Position numbers and translations under genes: made by a program
Notes under the pieces: model-generated
What the model saw: only the letters and a program-made list of their open reading frames with translations
Database searches by the model: none
Told to the model about the DNA's origin: nothing
Shown here: positions 1 through 9,990 of the stretch, piece by piece
How positions within the stretch are numbered: the stretch's first letter is position 1
Layout: every line of letters starts with the position of its first letter
NCBI GenBank assembly: GCA_022575985.1
Contig: JAKSXM010000278.1
Location: 186,001-250,000 of the forward strand
Length of the DNA: 64,000 nucleotides
DNA from: Anagrus nilaparvatae
Taxonomy: Eukaryota > Arthropoda > Insecta > Hymenoptera > Mymaridae
Reading direction: 5' to 3'

Positions 1-370
1 GAATAGTTTAAATTAGGATCGTAAGTGAATGACATATTATTCATCGAATTTCATCCCCTCAAAAATCTAGCTTGTCGATTTATTTGCACTCTGTCTACGT
101 AGTTTTCATCTTCATTAAGTAATATGACCTAAAAAGAATTATAAAAAAAATTATTAAAATTTAATTATTTAATCCGGAAAAAGAAAATATTAATTATGAA
201 AAATAATTTATTTATTAATTGTTTATATTGAAATTGATTTTATCCGTAAAAGGAAAATATTTTTTAAATTTTGTAGTTGACATTCATCATTTTTTTTATT
301 ATTTTTTTTGAAAATTTTCTTTCTTATTATTAGGTAAATAAAAATAAAGACGATCAAAAATGGAACAAAT
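1..370. other. AT-rich stretch, nothing recognised
   Basis: Low-complexity AT-rich sequence with short A and T runs. There is no open frame of note and no terminal-repeat structure that I can see. It may be the outer flank or 3' part of the Penelope-like element that follows. Confidence 0.5.
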
Positions 371-390
371 TTAGAAATAATTTATTTACT

Positions 391-426
391 TCGACGTTTC
401 GAAAGCTCAGGCTTTCATTATCAAGA
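391..426 (-). ncRNA. hammerhead-ribozyme-like motif of a Penelope-like element
   Basis: Read on the minus strand, this short stretch has a UUGAUAA core-like segment, a perfect 6-bp stem (GAAAGC/GCUUUC) closed by CUGA, and then GAAACG. That order resembles the hammerhead core CUGANGA - stem II - GAAA, with two core positions changed, so it is probably inactive. Hammerhead motifs are known in the terminal repeats of Penelope-like elements. It lies about 470 bp downstream of the Penelope-like coding remnant on the same strand, where such a motif is expected. Confidence 0.42.
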
Positions 427-810
427 ATTTCTGTAACAATTATAATTATAAATTTATAAGATATTGTTTCTAATTATACAGAATATTTTTAAAAAATTTT
501 TTATTTTTACTTACATAACTTTTATAGAAAATAAGTAACCCAACTATGAAATGACATAACATATAAAAATATATAAAAAATAGTATACGTTATAAAACAG
601 AGTAGACCGATATTTGTTTATATTATAATAAGTTTATGAGTGTGGCTGGAGGACTGTTTTTTAACTGATCCATTTGAAGAAATTATTGTATTTTTATTTT
701 TATTTTTAGGAATTATAACGTATTTACGTGGGAGAGGGGTAAAAAAATTTTTTTGGAAAAGATTTTAAAAAGGCTTTAAAAATTTTTTGGAAAAAATTTT
801 TTTAATTTTT

Positions 811-2155
811 TAATGTAATTAAGGTAGGTTTATTTTAAACGTTTTTTTATTAGGTGTATTGTGTTTTTAAAAAAATATTTCATTTTTTGATTGTCTTCTC
901 TACGGTTTGAAGTGTTCAGTGTCTTCTATATGCATCATTTCACTAAATTTAAAGGAAAATTTTTGTTTGGTTTTTCCTCTGTGGATAAAGAAAACTGAAT
1001 TTTCTTTTTTCTTTTTATAAGCTCTTTTGTGCTCGTTTATGCGTTTACTGAGTTTACGTCGGGATTGACCAATATACGAGAAATTACAATCTTTACATTT
1101 AATTTTGTATACAATATTATTTTTATCTGCTTTTTTGACTTTGTCCTTCCCTAGTGTTATGATGATATTAAATTTATTAATATTTTTGTTTATGACAGAA
1201 ATATTGCATAGTTTTAAGGTGGAAGCAATGTCATCATTTAGGTATTTGTAAAAATGTACGATCAGTTTATTTTTTGGAACTCTATTTTCAGGGTTAATAT
1301 TTAGTTGTGGATTTATATTTTTTTGATGTAAGTGTGCGATTCGTTTATCTGTATATTTGTTGATAAATTTTATGGGGTAATCATTACATTGTAAAAATTT
1401 TTTTGCTAATTTTATATTACTATTATGGAACTTTTTATAGGACAATAATATAGATTATCTGTAATATTATATATGATTGCAATTTTTTGTTTTATTGGAT
1501 GGTGTGAATGAAAATTCAGGAATCTAGCAGAAAATGTTTTTTTTCTAAACCAATTTGTTAAGGCATACGAATTTTCATTTCTAAAACCAGTTATATTCAA
1601 AAAATTGATGCTGTTATTACATTTATCTTCGGTTTCCATGGTGATTTTAATATTTTGGTTATAATTATTAAAGGTATTTTAAATTTTTTTTTTTTTTTTT
1701 TTTTTTGTTGTAAATTATAAAAATATCATCTACATATCTGAGGTAAAGAAGAATAGGGGATTTTGTATCTTTGGAAGGGTTTAAAAAGCAATTACATGAC
1801 CGGTCAAGTACTATGTTACTTTTCAGTTTTTCTAATGACACTTTTCTAAATGATCCATCACTCAGTAAACGCATAAACGAGCACAAAAGAGCTTATAAAA
1901 AGAAAAAAGAAAATTCAGTTTTCTTTATCCACAGAAGAAAAACCAAACACAAATTTTCCTTTGAATTCCAAAATATAAAAATTTTAGAAACTAAAAAAAA
2001 ACTTACAGACGTTTTTTTAGTGAAATGATGCATATAGAAGACACTGAACACACTTTAAACCGTAGAGAAGACACTCAAAAAATGAAATATTTTTTTAAAA
2101 ACACAATACACCTAATAAAAAAACGTTTAAAATAAACCTACCTTAATTACATTAA
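811..2155. repeat. inverted repeat around the Penelope-like remnant
   Basis: The left arm (about 811-1053) recurs reverse-complemented as the right arm (about 1861-2155), which carries a small extra insertion near 1965-2020. Both arms encode the same C-terminal piece of the GIY-YIG protein on opposite strands (for example SKRINEHKRAYKKKKENS) plus the following 3' non-coding sequence. Penelope-like elements often insert as partial, inverted or tandem copies, so this is probably one compound insertion rather than two independent ones. Confidence 0.75.
900..1886 (-). pseudogene. Penelope-like element polyprotein remnant (RT + GIY-YIG)
   Basis: Three minus-strand frames, offset by frameshifts, together give the C-terminal half of a Penelope-like retroelement protein. 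The upstream frame (about 1668-1886) holds the RT catalytic motif LRYVDDIFIIYN. The next (1412-1639) holds the conserved post-catalytic block ending NWFRKKTFSARFLNFHSHHP. The last (900-1445) holds the linker and the GIY-YIG endonuclease: VYKIKC..C..SYIGQS.R.L..R..EHK, with the paired cysteines seen in this family. The RT N-terminus is missing and an A-run (T on the plus strand) at about 1685-1706 interrupts the frame after YVDD. Penelope-like elements encode exactly this RT to GIY-YIG order. No single frame spans the domain, so the copy is dead. Confidence 0.82.
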
Positions 2156-2575
2156 AAAAATAAAAAAATTTTTTTTTCCTACAATTTAAAAAAATTTTTC
2201 TTACAAATTTTAAAATTATTCTTACACGGAGAAACTTTGGCAGATGAAAGATACTCGAGTAGGCACAATGCAACAAGCGCAACTCATGCGGTTGTAAGAT
2301 CCGCAGAAAGCGAAAGTTGCAAGAGCAAAATGGGCGTGCTGTAATATCACGAGAAGCGGTTGATACTTACGTTTAAAAAAAGCTTGTAACCTTATCGACA
2401 TTCGAGCATTTAAAGCGGGCAAAAATATAAAGGTCGAGATAAAAATATATGTTTATATGCAGGGTTTATATTATAGTTTATTATTGTCTATTAAATAATA
2501 GCAAGTAATTAATACCAATAATTACTATTAATTAATAACCTCTGTGGTTAAACCAGCATCTGAATCTATTGCTTT
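2156..2575. other. unassigned stretch with a GC-richer island
   Basis: Positions about 2222-2415 are noticeably richer in G and C than the surroundings. The minus-strand frame at 2222-2422 (66 codons) has no motif that I recognise, and the other frames are broken. It could be a scrap of a host exon or of another transposon. No function is proposed. Confidence 0.3.
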
Positions 2576-2579
2576 TTTC

Positions 2580-3250
2580 TTTCTTTTTTTAATTCTTTTT
2601 TTAATTTGTTGGTGCAATTTAGAAATATGTACATTTGGGCACCATTCTAAAAGTTCTAGAATGGACCGGCTAATTGTTATAAACAATTAAAAATTAACAA
2701 AAATTCTTTTTTTAATTTATTAGTACACTAAATATAAACTTTTTGGCGTCATGCAAAAATTTCTAGAATGGACCGGCTAATTGTTATAAACAAATAAATT
2801 CTTGATAAACAAATTGAAAATCGGGTCACTGCCGTTAAATTTTTGAAAAATTCTTTTTTTAATTTATTGGTACATTAATTAATTAAAAAAAGAATTTTTC
2901 AAAAATTTAACGGCTAGACCCCAAAATGCTATTTGTTAATTAACAAGTTAATTGTTTATAACAATTATCCGTTCCATTCTAAAACTTCAAGAATAGTGCC
3001 AAAACTTTAATATTTGTTACATCAATCAAATAAAAAAAGAATTTTTCAAAAATGTAACGGCGGTGACCGGAATTTCAATTTGTTAATTAAGAATTTATTT
3101 ATTTATAACAATTAGCCGTTCAATTCTAGAACTTTTTGCATGTCGCCTAATATTTAATATTTATTGTCCCAATAAATTAAAAAAAGAATTTTTTAAAAAC
3201 TTAACGGCAGTGACCCAATTTTCAATTTGTTAATTAAGAATTTATTTTAA
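2580..3250. repeat. foldback repeat with internal direct copies
   Basis: A motif of about 140 bp, containing ATTCTTTTTTTAATTT and the block GACCGGCTAATTGTTATAAAC, occurs in direct copies at about 2590 and 2700-2870. It then recurs in reverse complement from about 2880 to 3250. The whole stretch is a nested palindrome with no coding capacity. This architecture fits a foldback or MITE-type DNA element, or an inverted satellite duplication. I could not define terminal repeats or a target duplication. Confidence 0.55.
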
Positions 3251-3261
3251 CTAATTGCTTT

Positions 3262-3780
3262 TTTTTTAACTGTTACAATAATTATTGCATTTTATTTAAC
3301 TGTTTATTATTGTTTATTTACCATCTTCCATATATTATTCTATACTAAACTATAGCTTTTTTTTTACCGCATTGGTACCAACATAAAATAATCATAGGTT
3401 ATTGTGTTCTTAAACTCATCAAAAAAACGAAACCTGAAGTTGGAGTCCGATATTTCAAAATGTCTACTTGTTTTTAAATTTTATAAATTAATTTTATTTC
3501 TAATTTTTAATATTACTTATAATTTTATTTATTTATCAACTTTTACTAGCAATATAGCTTTCTAAAGAGTTTAATTTCATATTTCAACAAAAAAATTTTT
3601 TATTCATTCATTTTTCGCTAAAATAAAATTTTTATTTCCTAAAATAATTAATTTTTTTTTAATTTCTTTTTTCATTTCATTTCTACAACCCTACTGATGA
3701 TTCATGCCAAAATTAGTCAAAAAATATTTATTAGAACCAAAACTATAGCCTACCAAACACCAGTCATGAAATAATTGTCA
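3262..3780. other. AT-rich stretch, nothing recognised
   Basis: No conserved motif or long frame is visible. From about 3775 a short frame rich in serine and asparagine runs into the left target duplication of the R1-clade element. It may be the leftmost remaining part of the LINE ORF1 described at 13004-13929, but this is tentative. Confidence 0.3.
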
Positions 3781-3836
3781 CACAGTACTAGTCACTTTTC
3801 TAATAATTGTATAATTTTTAATCATAATAAAATTTA

Positions 3837-3849
3837 TAATAATGATAAT

Positions 3850-3852
<3 letters not shown>
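3837..3852. repeat. 16-bp target-site duplication, left copy
   Basis: TAATAATGATAATAAT lies immediately left of the poly(T) that is the minus-strand poly(A) tail of the R1-clade element. It is repeated exactly at 9937-9952 next to the element's 5' end. Because the sequence is a simple trinucleotide pattern, the true duplication could be slightly shorter. Confidence 0.75.
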
Positions 3853-3880
<28 letters not shown>

Positions 3881-3882
<2 letters not shown>

Positions 3883-4320
3883 CCAGTGGCAGAGAGGTGA
3901 AAATGCGTTACGCACGAACAGAACCCGGTGTTCTGAACAGTGTCGGACTCCATGATGGCAAGGCGCTCTGCAAAGAATGCATTGCCCCATGTTTAGCGAC
4001 TAAACTCACCCCTCATCATACCTTATACAAGTCAGCCCGGAACCGTTTATCACATTACATCGGGTTGACTTAAGGCCATGTATCTTCATTGACTGAAGAT
4101 CATTCCATCCATTAATCCTTTCTTTCTCCTTCTTGTTATTTCACCGTGTCGTCAACTAGATAAATAAGTAAGTTTATTATAAATAAATATATAAATAAAT
4201 AAATAAAGAAGTATATAAATAAATAAATAAATAGATATCCTTGTACGTCCTACATTGTCCACTCTTTGGTGCCGCGTGCAAAAACTGTCCATCTCGGTCG
4301 CTCCTACACGCGGCTCCTAG
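3881..4320 (-). other. 3' UTR of R1-clade LINE copy A
   Basis: Non-coding sequence between the ORF2 stop and the poly(A) tail. It is more GC-rich than the surroundings and carries an AT-rich tetranucleotide and pentanucleotide microsatellite near 4165-4235. A recognisably related 3' UTR, including the same kind of microsatellite, occurs at 60400-60890, so the two elements belong to related families. Confidence 0.7.
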
Positions 4321-7317
4321 TTAGGGTGTCGTCAATAGCTTTTTAGTTCTCAGAATATCCTCCACGAGCCTTGCAACAGCACTCCATCCTTCTTCATTTT
4401 GAATCATTCTTTCAACGACATTGTCAGGCGTAATGTACCCTATTTCCGCCTCCAATTCCCTACTTTTGATAACCCACCGATCGCAACGAAAGAACGTGTG
4501 ATACGCATCATCGCGTTTGCCGGGACAGAACACACATTCGGAGCTTCCAACTTTGCCCATCCTGAAGAGATAGGACTGAAAAAGCCCGTGCCCACTGAGA
4601 AACTAGGTCAAGAAGTATTTCACTTCCCCATGTTCTCTCTGAATCCATGGAGAGACATGGTTTATGAGATGCCTGGTCCATGCGCTGTCTGTGAGATCCT
4701 TCCAGAGCGTCTGCCACTCCAGCATCACATCCCTCCTAACTTCCGCTTTGATACGGTCGACGTCGCCTTCATTTTTTCTATTATAAATTAGTTTACGCTC
4801 TTTGGCGAGGAGCTTAATTGGGAAATGCCTGCAATCACAAGGACTGCCGCTTCCGAGACAGTGCTGTACGCGCAAGAAACCCTCAGAGCACCTTGCCTCT
4901 GAACTCTTATTATGCCTTTCGAATACATATCCTTTTCTAACGCCTTTCCCCAAATTTCTGCTCCATACAATAGGATGGAGTGAGTTACAGACATTAGTAG
5001 CTTCCTCTTGCTGGACTTTGGGCCGTTCATATTTGACATCAGCCTGCTCAGGGCTTGCGTCGTGGTACCTGCCTTCTTGACCCTTTGGGAGATGTGCTCC
5101 CAATAACTCAGCTTCGTGTCCAGAGATATCCCTAGATAATTAACGAACCTTTTCGTCTCTATGACAGTATCCTCGTCGATTCGTATCGGGATAACAGTTT
5201 GAGTTTGCTTCCCCGTAAACATTACGATCTCTGTCTTAGCAGCAGCAAGACCTAATCGATGCTCTTCCATCCATATGTTTGTATTTACCATGCAGACGTT
5301 CAAGCTGTTTTGAGCCTGTTGTACGTTTCTTGCTATGATTACGAGAGCAATATCATCCGCATAACCTATCATGAAGCAGCCATCCGCTAGCTCCAGCCTC
5401 AGGATACCATCATACGAAATGTTCCATAGGTCAGGTCCCAGTACCGAACCCTGAACCGCGCCAGCTGTCACTTTCCTACTCATTTTACCTTGTAGAGTCT
5501 CATACAAGAGTACTCGGTCACTTAGGTAGCTCTTCATTACCCGCATCAAATATTTGGGTACTGCGAAGTCACTCAGTCCTTGCAGGAAGTCTGTCCACTT
5601 TGCCGAGTAAAATGCATTCTTGACATCAAGGGTAACCAAAAGAGTAATTTTACGAGAGTAATGATTACCCATTTAGGCCCTCGCTATCGCTTCAACGGCC
5701 TCCTTCACTGCCCCAATGGTAGACCGCCCCCGCCTAAAGCCGTATTGTCGAGGAGATAAGTCTCCCGCTGCCTCTGCAGCGTTTAAGATACGAGGTTGAA
5801 GCATCTTTTCGAAACTTTTTCCCGCTGTATCCAAAAGTCCTAGTGGTCGCCAGTAGGATGGGAGTGTAGGATCACCCTTTCCTTTGCTTATAAGTACCAG
5901 TATTTCCTTTTTCCATCGCCTGCTAAAGACTCCTGTTCAGATGCATGTGTTGTACATCCTTAACATCAATGATGGACACTCGTGTGCAGCTAATCTTATA
6001 ATCTCGGCTGGTATACCGTCTGGGCCGGGAGCTTTCTTATTTCTAAGGGAGTCCACGGCAGCAAACAGCTCTTCTTGCGTAAAGTCCGGGATATCCTCAA
6101 CATTGATGTTATCCTCTTAATCCACTCTTGTCGGGTGCGTCGGGAATAGGGCATCAACGACTGTTTTTGCCTCCTTTTCGTCCATTAGCGAGCTGGCCGC
6201 GAAGCCCCTCAGCTTTTTCGTAACTATCTTGAAGCCAAGTCCCCAGGGGTCGTTGTCAACTTCAATACATAGCTTCCTTTCACAGCGAATTTTGCTGGCA
6301 TTGATCGCCTGACTTAAGGATCGCTTAACTTCTTTGTGAACGTTCATGAGTTCCCTTGCTTCTCTGCGGGACTTTGCTCTAGTCGCTCTTCTTCACGTCT
6401 TGTGGCTTTGTCTGCGGAGCTCTGCCATTTCTGGGTTCCACCAGTACACAGGTGGGTTCTTTCCATTGAACCTTTTTCGAGGCATGGAAGCATCACAGGC
6501 TTTCTTAAGCAGCGTTAATACTTTGGATACTAGTTTCTCCGCGTCTTCCTTACTTCCTACTCTGCGGGAATTCGCTAGAATTGCCCCTTGTCCCATCGAT
6601 AAAACTTGTATGAATCGTTCTTTATTCAGCTTATTGAGGTTCCAACCTCTTGGTTTCGGCCTATATGCCTCACCGGGGGGCTGTCGTTCGTGCTGGATTT
6701 CAAACGAAATATACTGGTGGTCGCTCGCTGTAAAATCTTCCATGACGTGCCAGTTATTCACTCTTGTGCTCAGGCCTTCAGATGCGAAAGACACGTCAAT
6801 TATCGTCTTGTTATAGCCGGCCCTTCTAAAGGTAGTGGTGTTACCTACGTTCAAGACAACGAGTCGGGGCCTGGATAACATTTCAAGGGTCGCCGCCCCT
6901 TCTGAGTCAGTGTAGGGCATGCCCCAGTCAACAGCCTTGGCGTTAAAATCGCCTGCAACAATTATGTTTCTGTCCCGCATCTCTCGCAAAGTCTTCTATG
7001 CCTAATAATTTTATATAATACTCCTGTCTAGGTCCGGTCGGCGTAAGGTAGAAGCTCACGTAAGTTATAGTTTTACTTCAAACCCACACAAAGCCCCTAC
7101 CTCTTCCTGATGCTTCTACTGGTACTTTTTCTTGATTAGCGATCCAAATAGCTGCTGTTCCTAGTTCGTCGTCGAACCAGGTAGCTGGATTTGGATTACC
7201 CCCTCGGTACTGCTCGCTGATGATCCAAAGGTCTGCCTTGATTTCTCTCTGAGTTTGATACATAATCTGGTTTGCAGTTCAACTTCTGTGCATGTTTCCT
7301 TGGACCACCTTGATCAT
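4321..7317 (-). pseudogene. R1-clade ORF2 (endonuclease-reverse transcriptase), decayed
   Basis: ORF2 of copy A is broken into several frames. The N-terminal APE-type endonuclease is visible at about 7263-6393: a KADLWIISEQY block, the catalytic GDFNAK motif and the terminal SDH motif. The RT domain follows (about 5672-4788), with VTLDVKNAF, the active-site GYADDIAL box, and the thumb region through LLYGAEIWG. The C-terminus (4560-4321) holds the zinc-knuckle pattern C..C (CVFCPGKRDDAYHTFFRC). The start is ATG at 7317-7315, overlapping the ORF1 stop. An in-frame stop occurs 12 codons later, and more stops and frameshifts follow near 7078, 6390, 6117, 5670 and 4790. R1-clade elements encode this exact EN-RT-knuckle order. 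Confidence 0.85.
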
Positions 7318-8834
7318 TTTCTGATCGCTTTTTGAAACTCAGAGCACTTCCTGGAACCTGGGAAGTGTTTAAGCTCTTTTTCCTTTAATTTGGCAGCTTT
7401 GCATAGGAAGCATTGCAGCTTCCCTGTACATTCGACCACCTTGTGGTTTCCCATCCCACATTTAAAGCATAGTTTGCTTCGATCGGTTCCTTTTTAATTA
7501 CCTGCTATGTAGCCATACGCTAAACATCTGAAGCATCTAAGCGAAGTTGCCTGTAGTCTTACTCTACAACTGCCCAAGCCTAGCTTAATGCTGCCTTTCT
7601 TCATCAGCTTGAATGCCGCCTTCTCGTCCAGCTCGACCGTGGCTGATATCTGTTCCCGAATATTAGGTTGAGATAACTTCACCATGATTGGACCGGTTTC
7701 CTTTAGAACGTCTTTCAAGACTACCTCTACTTCCTCTCTTGTTGTAAGGCAATCGATGTCCCGAACCTGAAGAGTTCGGCGTGGTGTCAGACATGTGACA
7801 TTCACGCTCTCTCCCATTGTTGCCTTAACTGCCTCAAAAAAGGCTGTATGCCCTTCTGATTTTCCTCGCATCTCGATCAATACGTTACCAGCTTGGGTTT
7901 TCTGAACTGCACAGATGTTAGTTTCAGTGGCTTCTCCTATAACGCTCTCCTTGATCTGCTTCAAGACATTGGCGTACGCTCTCCCTTCTGGTAGCTTAAT
8001 CGCGACTGCTTTGTCTCTAGCTCTGGGAAGCTTCGCTTTCCCATTGGCGTTTGCTTTCTTTTTATTTCTTTTTCCTTCCTTCTTTTCTCTCTCTGCCTTT
8101 CTTTTCTTCCTCCTGTTCCTTCGACCAGTGAACTCTTGAAAGTTCTCATTGTCTGTGGAAGGAGTTTGGGTGGGTTCCAGCATATTATTTCCATTTCTTT
8201 CCGCTGCTACAACTGTTTCATCTGTTAGCCTTATGAGTGAAACAGTAGCTCTAGGAAGTGGTCGCGGATTGGTTGCCCTGGTAGCTGAGAGTTGTTTTGC
8301 CGCAGATGCAGCAGAATTGACTTTCAGTCCCAAATTTTTTGAGCTCTTTTCACCTGCAGACTTATTTGAGGGAGTCTGTTTTCCACTATCATTTTCCTCT
8401 TCCGAGTTTTCTCGAACCCTTTTCTTTGTATGTTTAGCGGCTTTAGTTTGCTAGCTAATATACTGCTTAAATTCAGTTTCGATGGCGAGGACTTCTCCGG
8501 CTTGCATGCCCTTAATTGTCTTTAACATGCTTAGATTATTCTTGAACAGCCTAACTCCATCTTTGATTACCATCGAAATGTTAGTCTGCTCTTTAATCTT
8601 ATCTTCCATCTGTTCAACGCAAGTAAGCATCTCATCATAGAACTTCTCGATGGTCGCATGACATCTGTTCAGGTTTGTGACGTTTTTGCTAATTGAAGTA
8701 CTGGCAAAAGTCGCCTGAACAATATCGCTTTCTTGGTCTCCATCTACGATTTCACAGTCCATGTCCTGTGTAGAAGGATCTTGGATATTCTTATCCTTTT
8801 GATTCGCGCTTTTGTTTATGTTTTTTTCAGACAT
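7314..8834 (-). pseudogene. R1-clade ORF1 (Gag-like, CCHC knuckles), decayed
   Basis: ORF1 starts at the ATG at 8834 (MSEKNINKSANQ...). It has an acidic N-terminus, a lysine-rich middle (about 8100-8000) and a C-terminal RNA-binding region with CCHC knuckles: RCFRCLAYGYIAGN, then CFKCGMGNHKVVEC and CFLC. In-frame stops occur at about 8451 and just before 7494, so the product would be truncated. Otherwise the frame is maintained to a TGA at 7316-7314. Such proteins coat LINE RNA in R1, TRAS and SART elements. The ORF1 stop and ORF2 start overlap as ATGA, an arrangement that implies stop-restart translation. Confidence 0.8.
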
Positions 8835-9936
8835 TTTTATTTCATTAAGAATTCATCGCTCCATTTGCAACGGGCTCCTTCGACCCCTCACATTCTGGGC
8901 AGCTGACAAGCAAACTGGTTGCATCACAGAGGATATAGCTGACGGCATGTACTTGCACTTGCTTGTTCCTCCAATTCCTCCACGAATAAAAGCATAATTC
9001 GCTTCGGAAATTTAGAGTCCTCCAGCAGCTTGGGTACATACCGGCAACATCGCCAAACCGTTAATAATGGGCTCCGGCTGCAGAGAACCCCACCTCCCGT
9101 CTTGCGTCAACAGAGGCCAAAGATGGTTCAGGTTGCTCGACACGCAACCAGACAGCTCGCTTCCCCATCCAGGATCCTCTTTTGGCACTCACGGGTCGCG
9201 CCGCACGGCATACTGTCCATACCGTGCATGTGTGTAGACAAACACATTTAGTTGTGTTTGTAAACACACATGTCCCGCATGGGCAGACACACGGCGAAGG
9301 ATTTTAGAGTTTCCTCAAACACAGCTAGAGTTCCTTAGGTTTGCCACGCCCATCCAGAAAGGCCGAAGTCTTCCTGGCTCATAGGTTTACCTTCACACAT
9401 TACTTAACCAGAAAATAACAACCTCCAGTCATAGTTTAGCGGAGCCCGCAACTAACCTTTAATCGGCTGCGTTGCTGTGCTCAAGGTGGAAATCTCCCAT
9501 GCTAAGAGCCATATACATAAGGCCTAAGGCGACCTCGCATATGGCTTATATCGCACTTAAATTTGGAGAAGACCTTGGAGCCCCTTTTGGTGTGCCGATT
9601 CCTCACAGATACTTAAGGATAGCGAGCTGCAGCACGTTCATTAAGGATGCACAAAAGAAAAGCAAGACATAAACCAGGTTTATAGGGCAGCCTCGGTTAT
9701 TCCAGAGAGCTATGAGCTATCTGCGGCATAATCAATGAAAGTGCATTGGGTCAGCAATTTGCGTGTCCCACAGAGAAAAGCAAGGCATAGGATCCGTTTA
9801 TAGGGCAGCCTCAGTTATTGCAGAAAGCTATATCTAGTATCTCTGATTCTAGTTCAACCTGGATAAGGTGGCCTGAACTACCTTCCTCCTTCCTCAGCCT
9901 TATGAGGCTCCGGGCCTAGGACCGGTATAGCGGAGT
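8835..9936 (-). other. 5' UTR of R1-clade LINE copy A
   Basis: About 1.1 kb of sequence, GC-rich relative to its neighbours, upstream of ORF1 and ending at the right target duplication. It contains a partial duplication of about 125 bp: the phrase TTTATAGGGCAGCCTC occurs at about 9678 and again near 9800, with similar flanks. LINE 5' UTRs normally hold the internal promoter, but I cannot point to the promoter itself. Confidence 0.6.
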
Positions 9937-9989
9937 TAATAATGATAATAATAATAATGATAATAATAATAATAATAATAGTAGTATTA
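9937..9989. repeat. AAT/GAT microsatellite between two LINE insertions
   Basis: A pure trinucleotide run of AAT and GAT, ending in AGTAGTATTA. It contains the right 16-bp duplication of LINE copy A (9937-9952) and the left 10-bp duplication of copy B (9980-9989). Read in the frame of the LINE ORF1 that resumes at 13004, it encodes Asn and Asp repeats followed by Ser-Ser-Ile. It is therefore the interrupted coding microsatellite of that older element. Confidence 0.8.
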
Positions 9990-9990
9990 G

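Larger units (their letters stand above)
3853..9936 (-). mobile_element. full-length, decayed R1-clade LINE (copy A)
   Basis: A 6.1-kb non-LTR retrotransposon lies on the minus strand. It has a GC-rich 5' UTR (about 8835-9936), ORF1 (8834 down to 7314), ORF2 (7317 down to 4321), a 3' UTR containing an AAATA-rich microsatellite (about 4170-4230), and a poly(A) tail seen as poly(T) at about 3853-3880. A 16-bp direct repeat flanks it, so both ends are defined and it was not 5'-truncated at insertion. Stops and frameshifts in both ORFs show that it is inactive. The element sits in an asparagine-codon microsatellite of another LINE. Confidence 0.85.

Noticed and set aside
4399..4791. Plus-strand frames across copy A and across the intact ORF2 of copy B
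   Set aside because: They are antisense shadows of R1-clade coding sequence, long only because that sequence is GC-rich.
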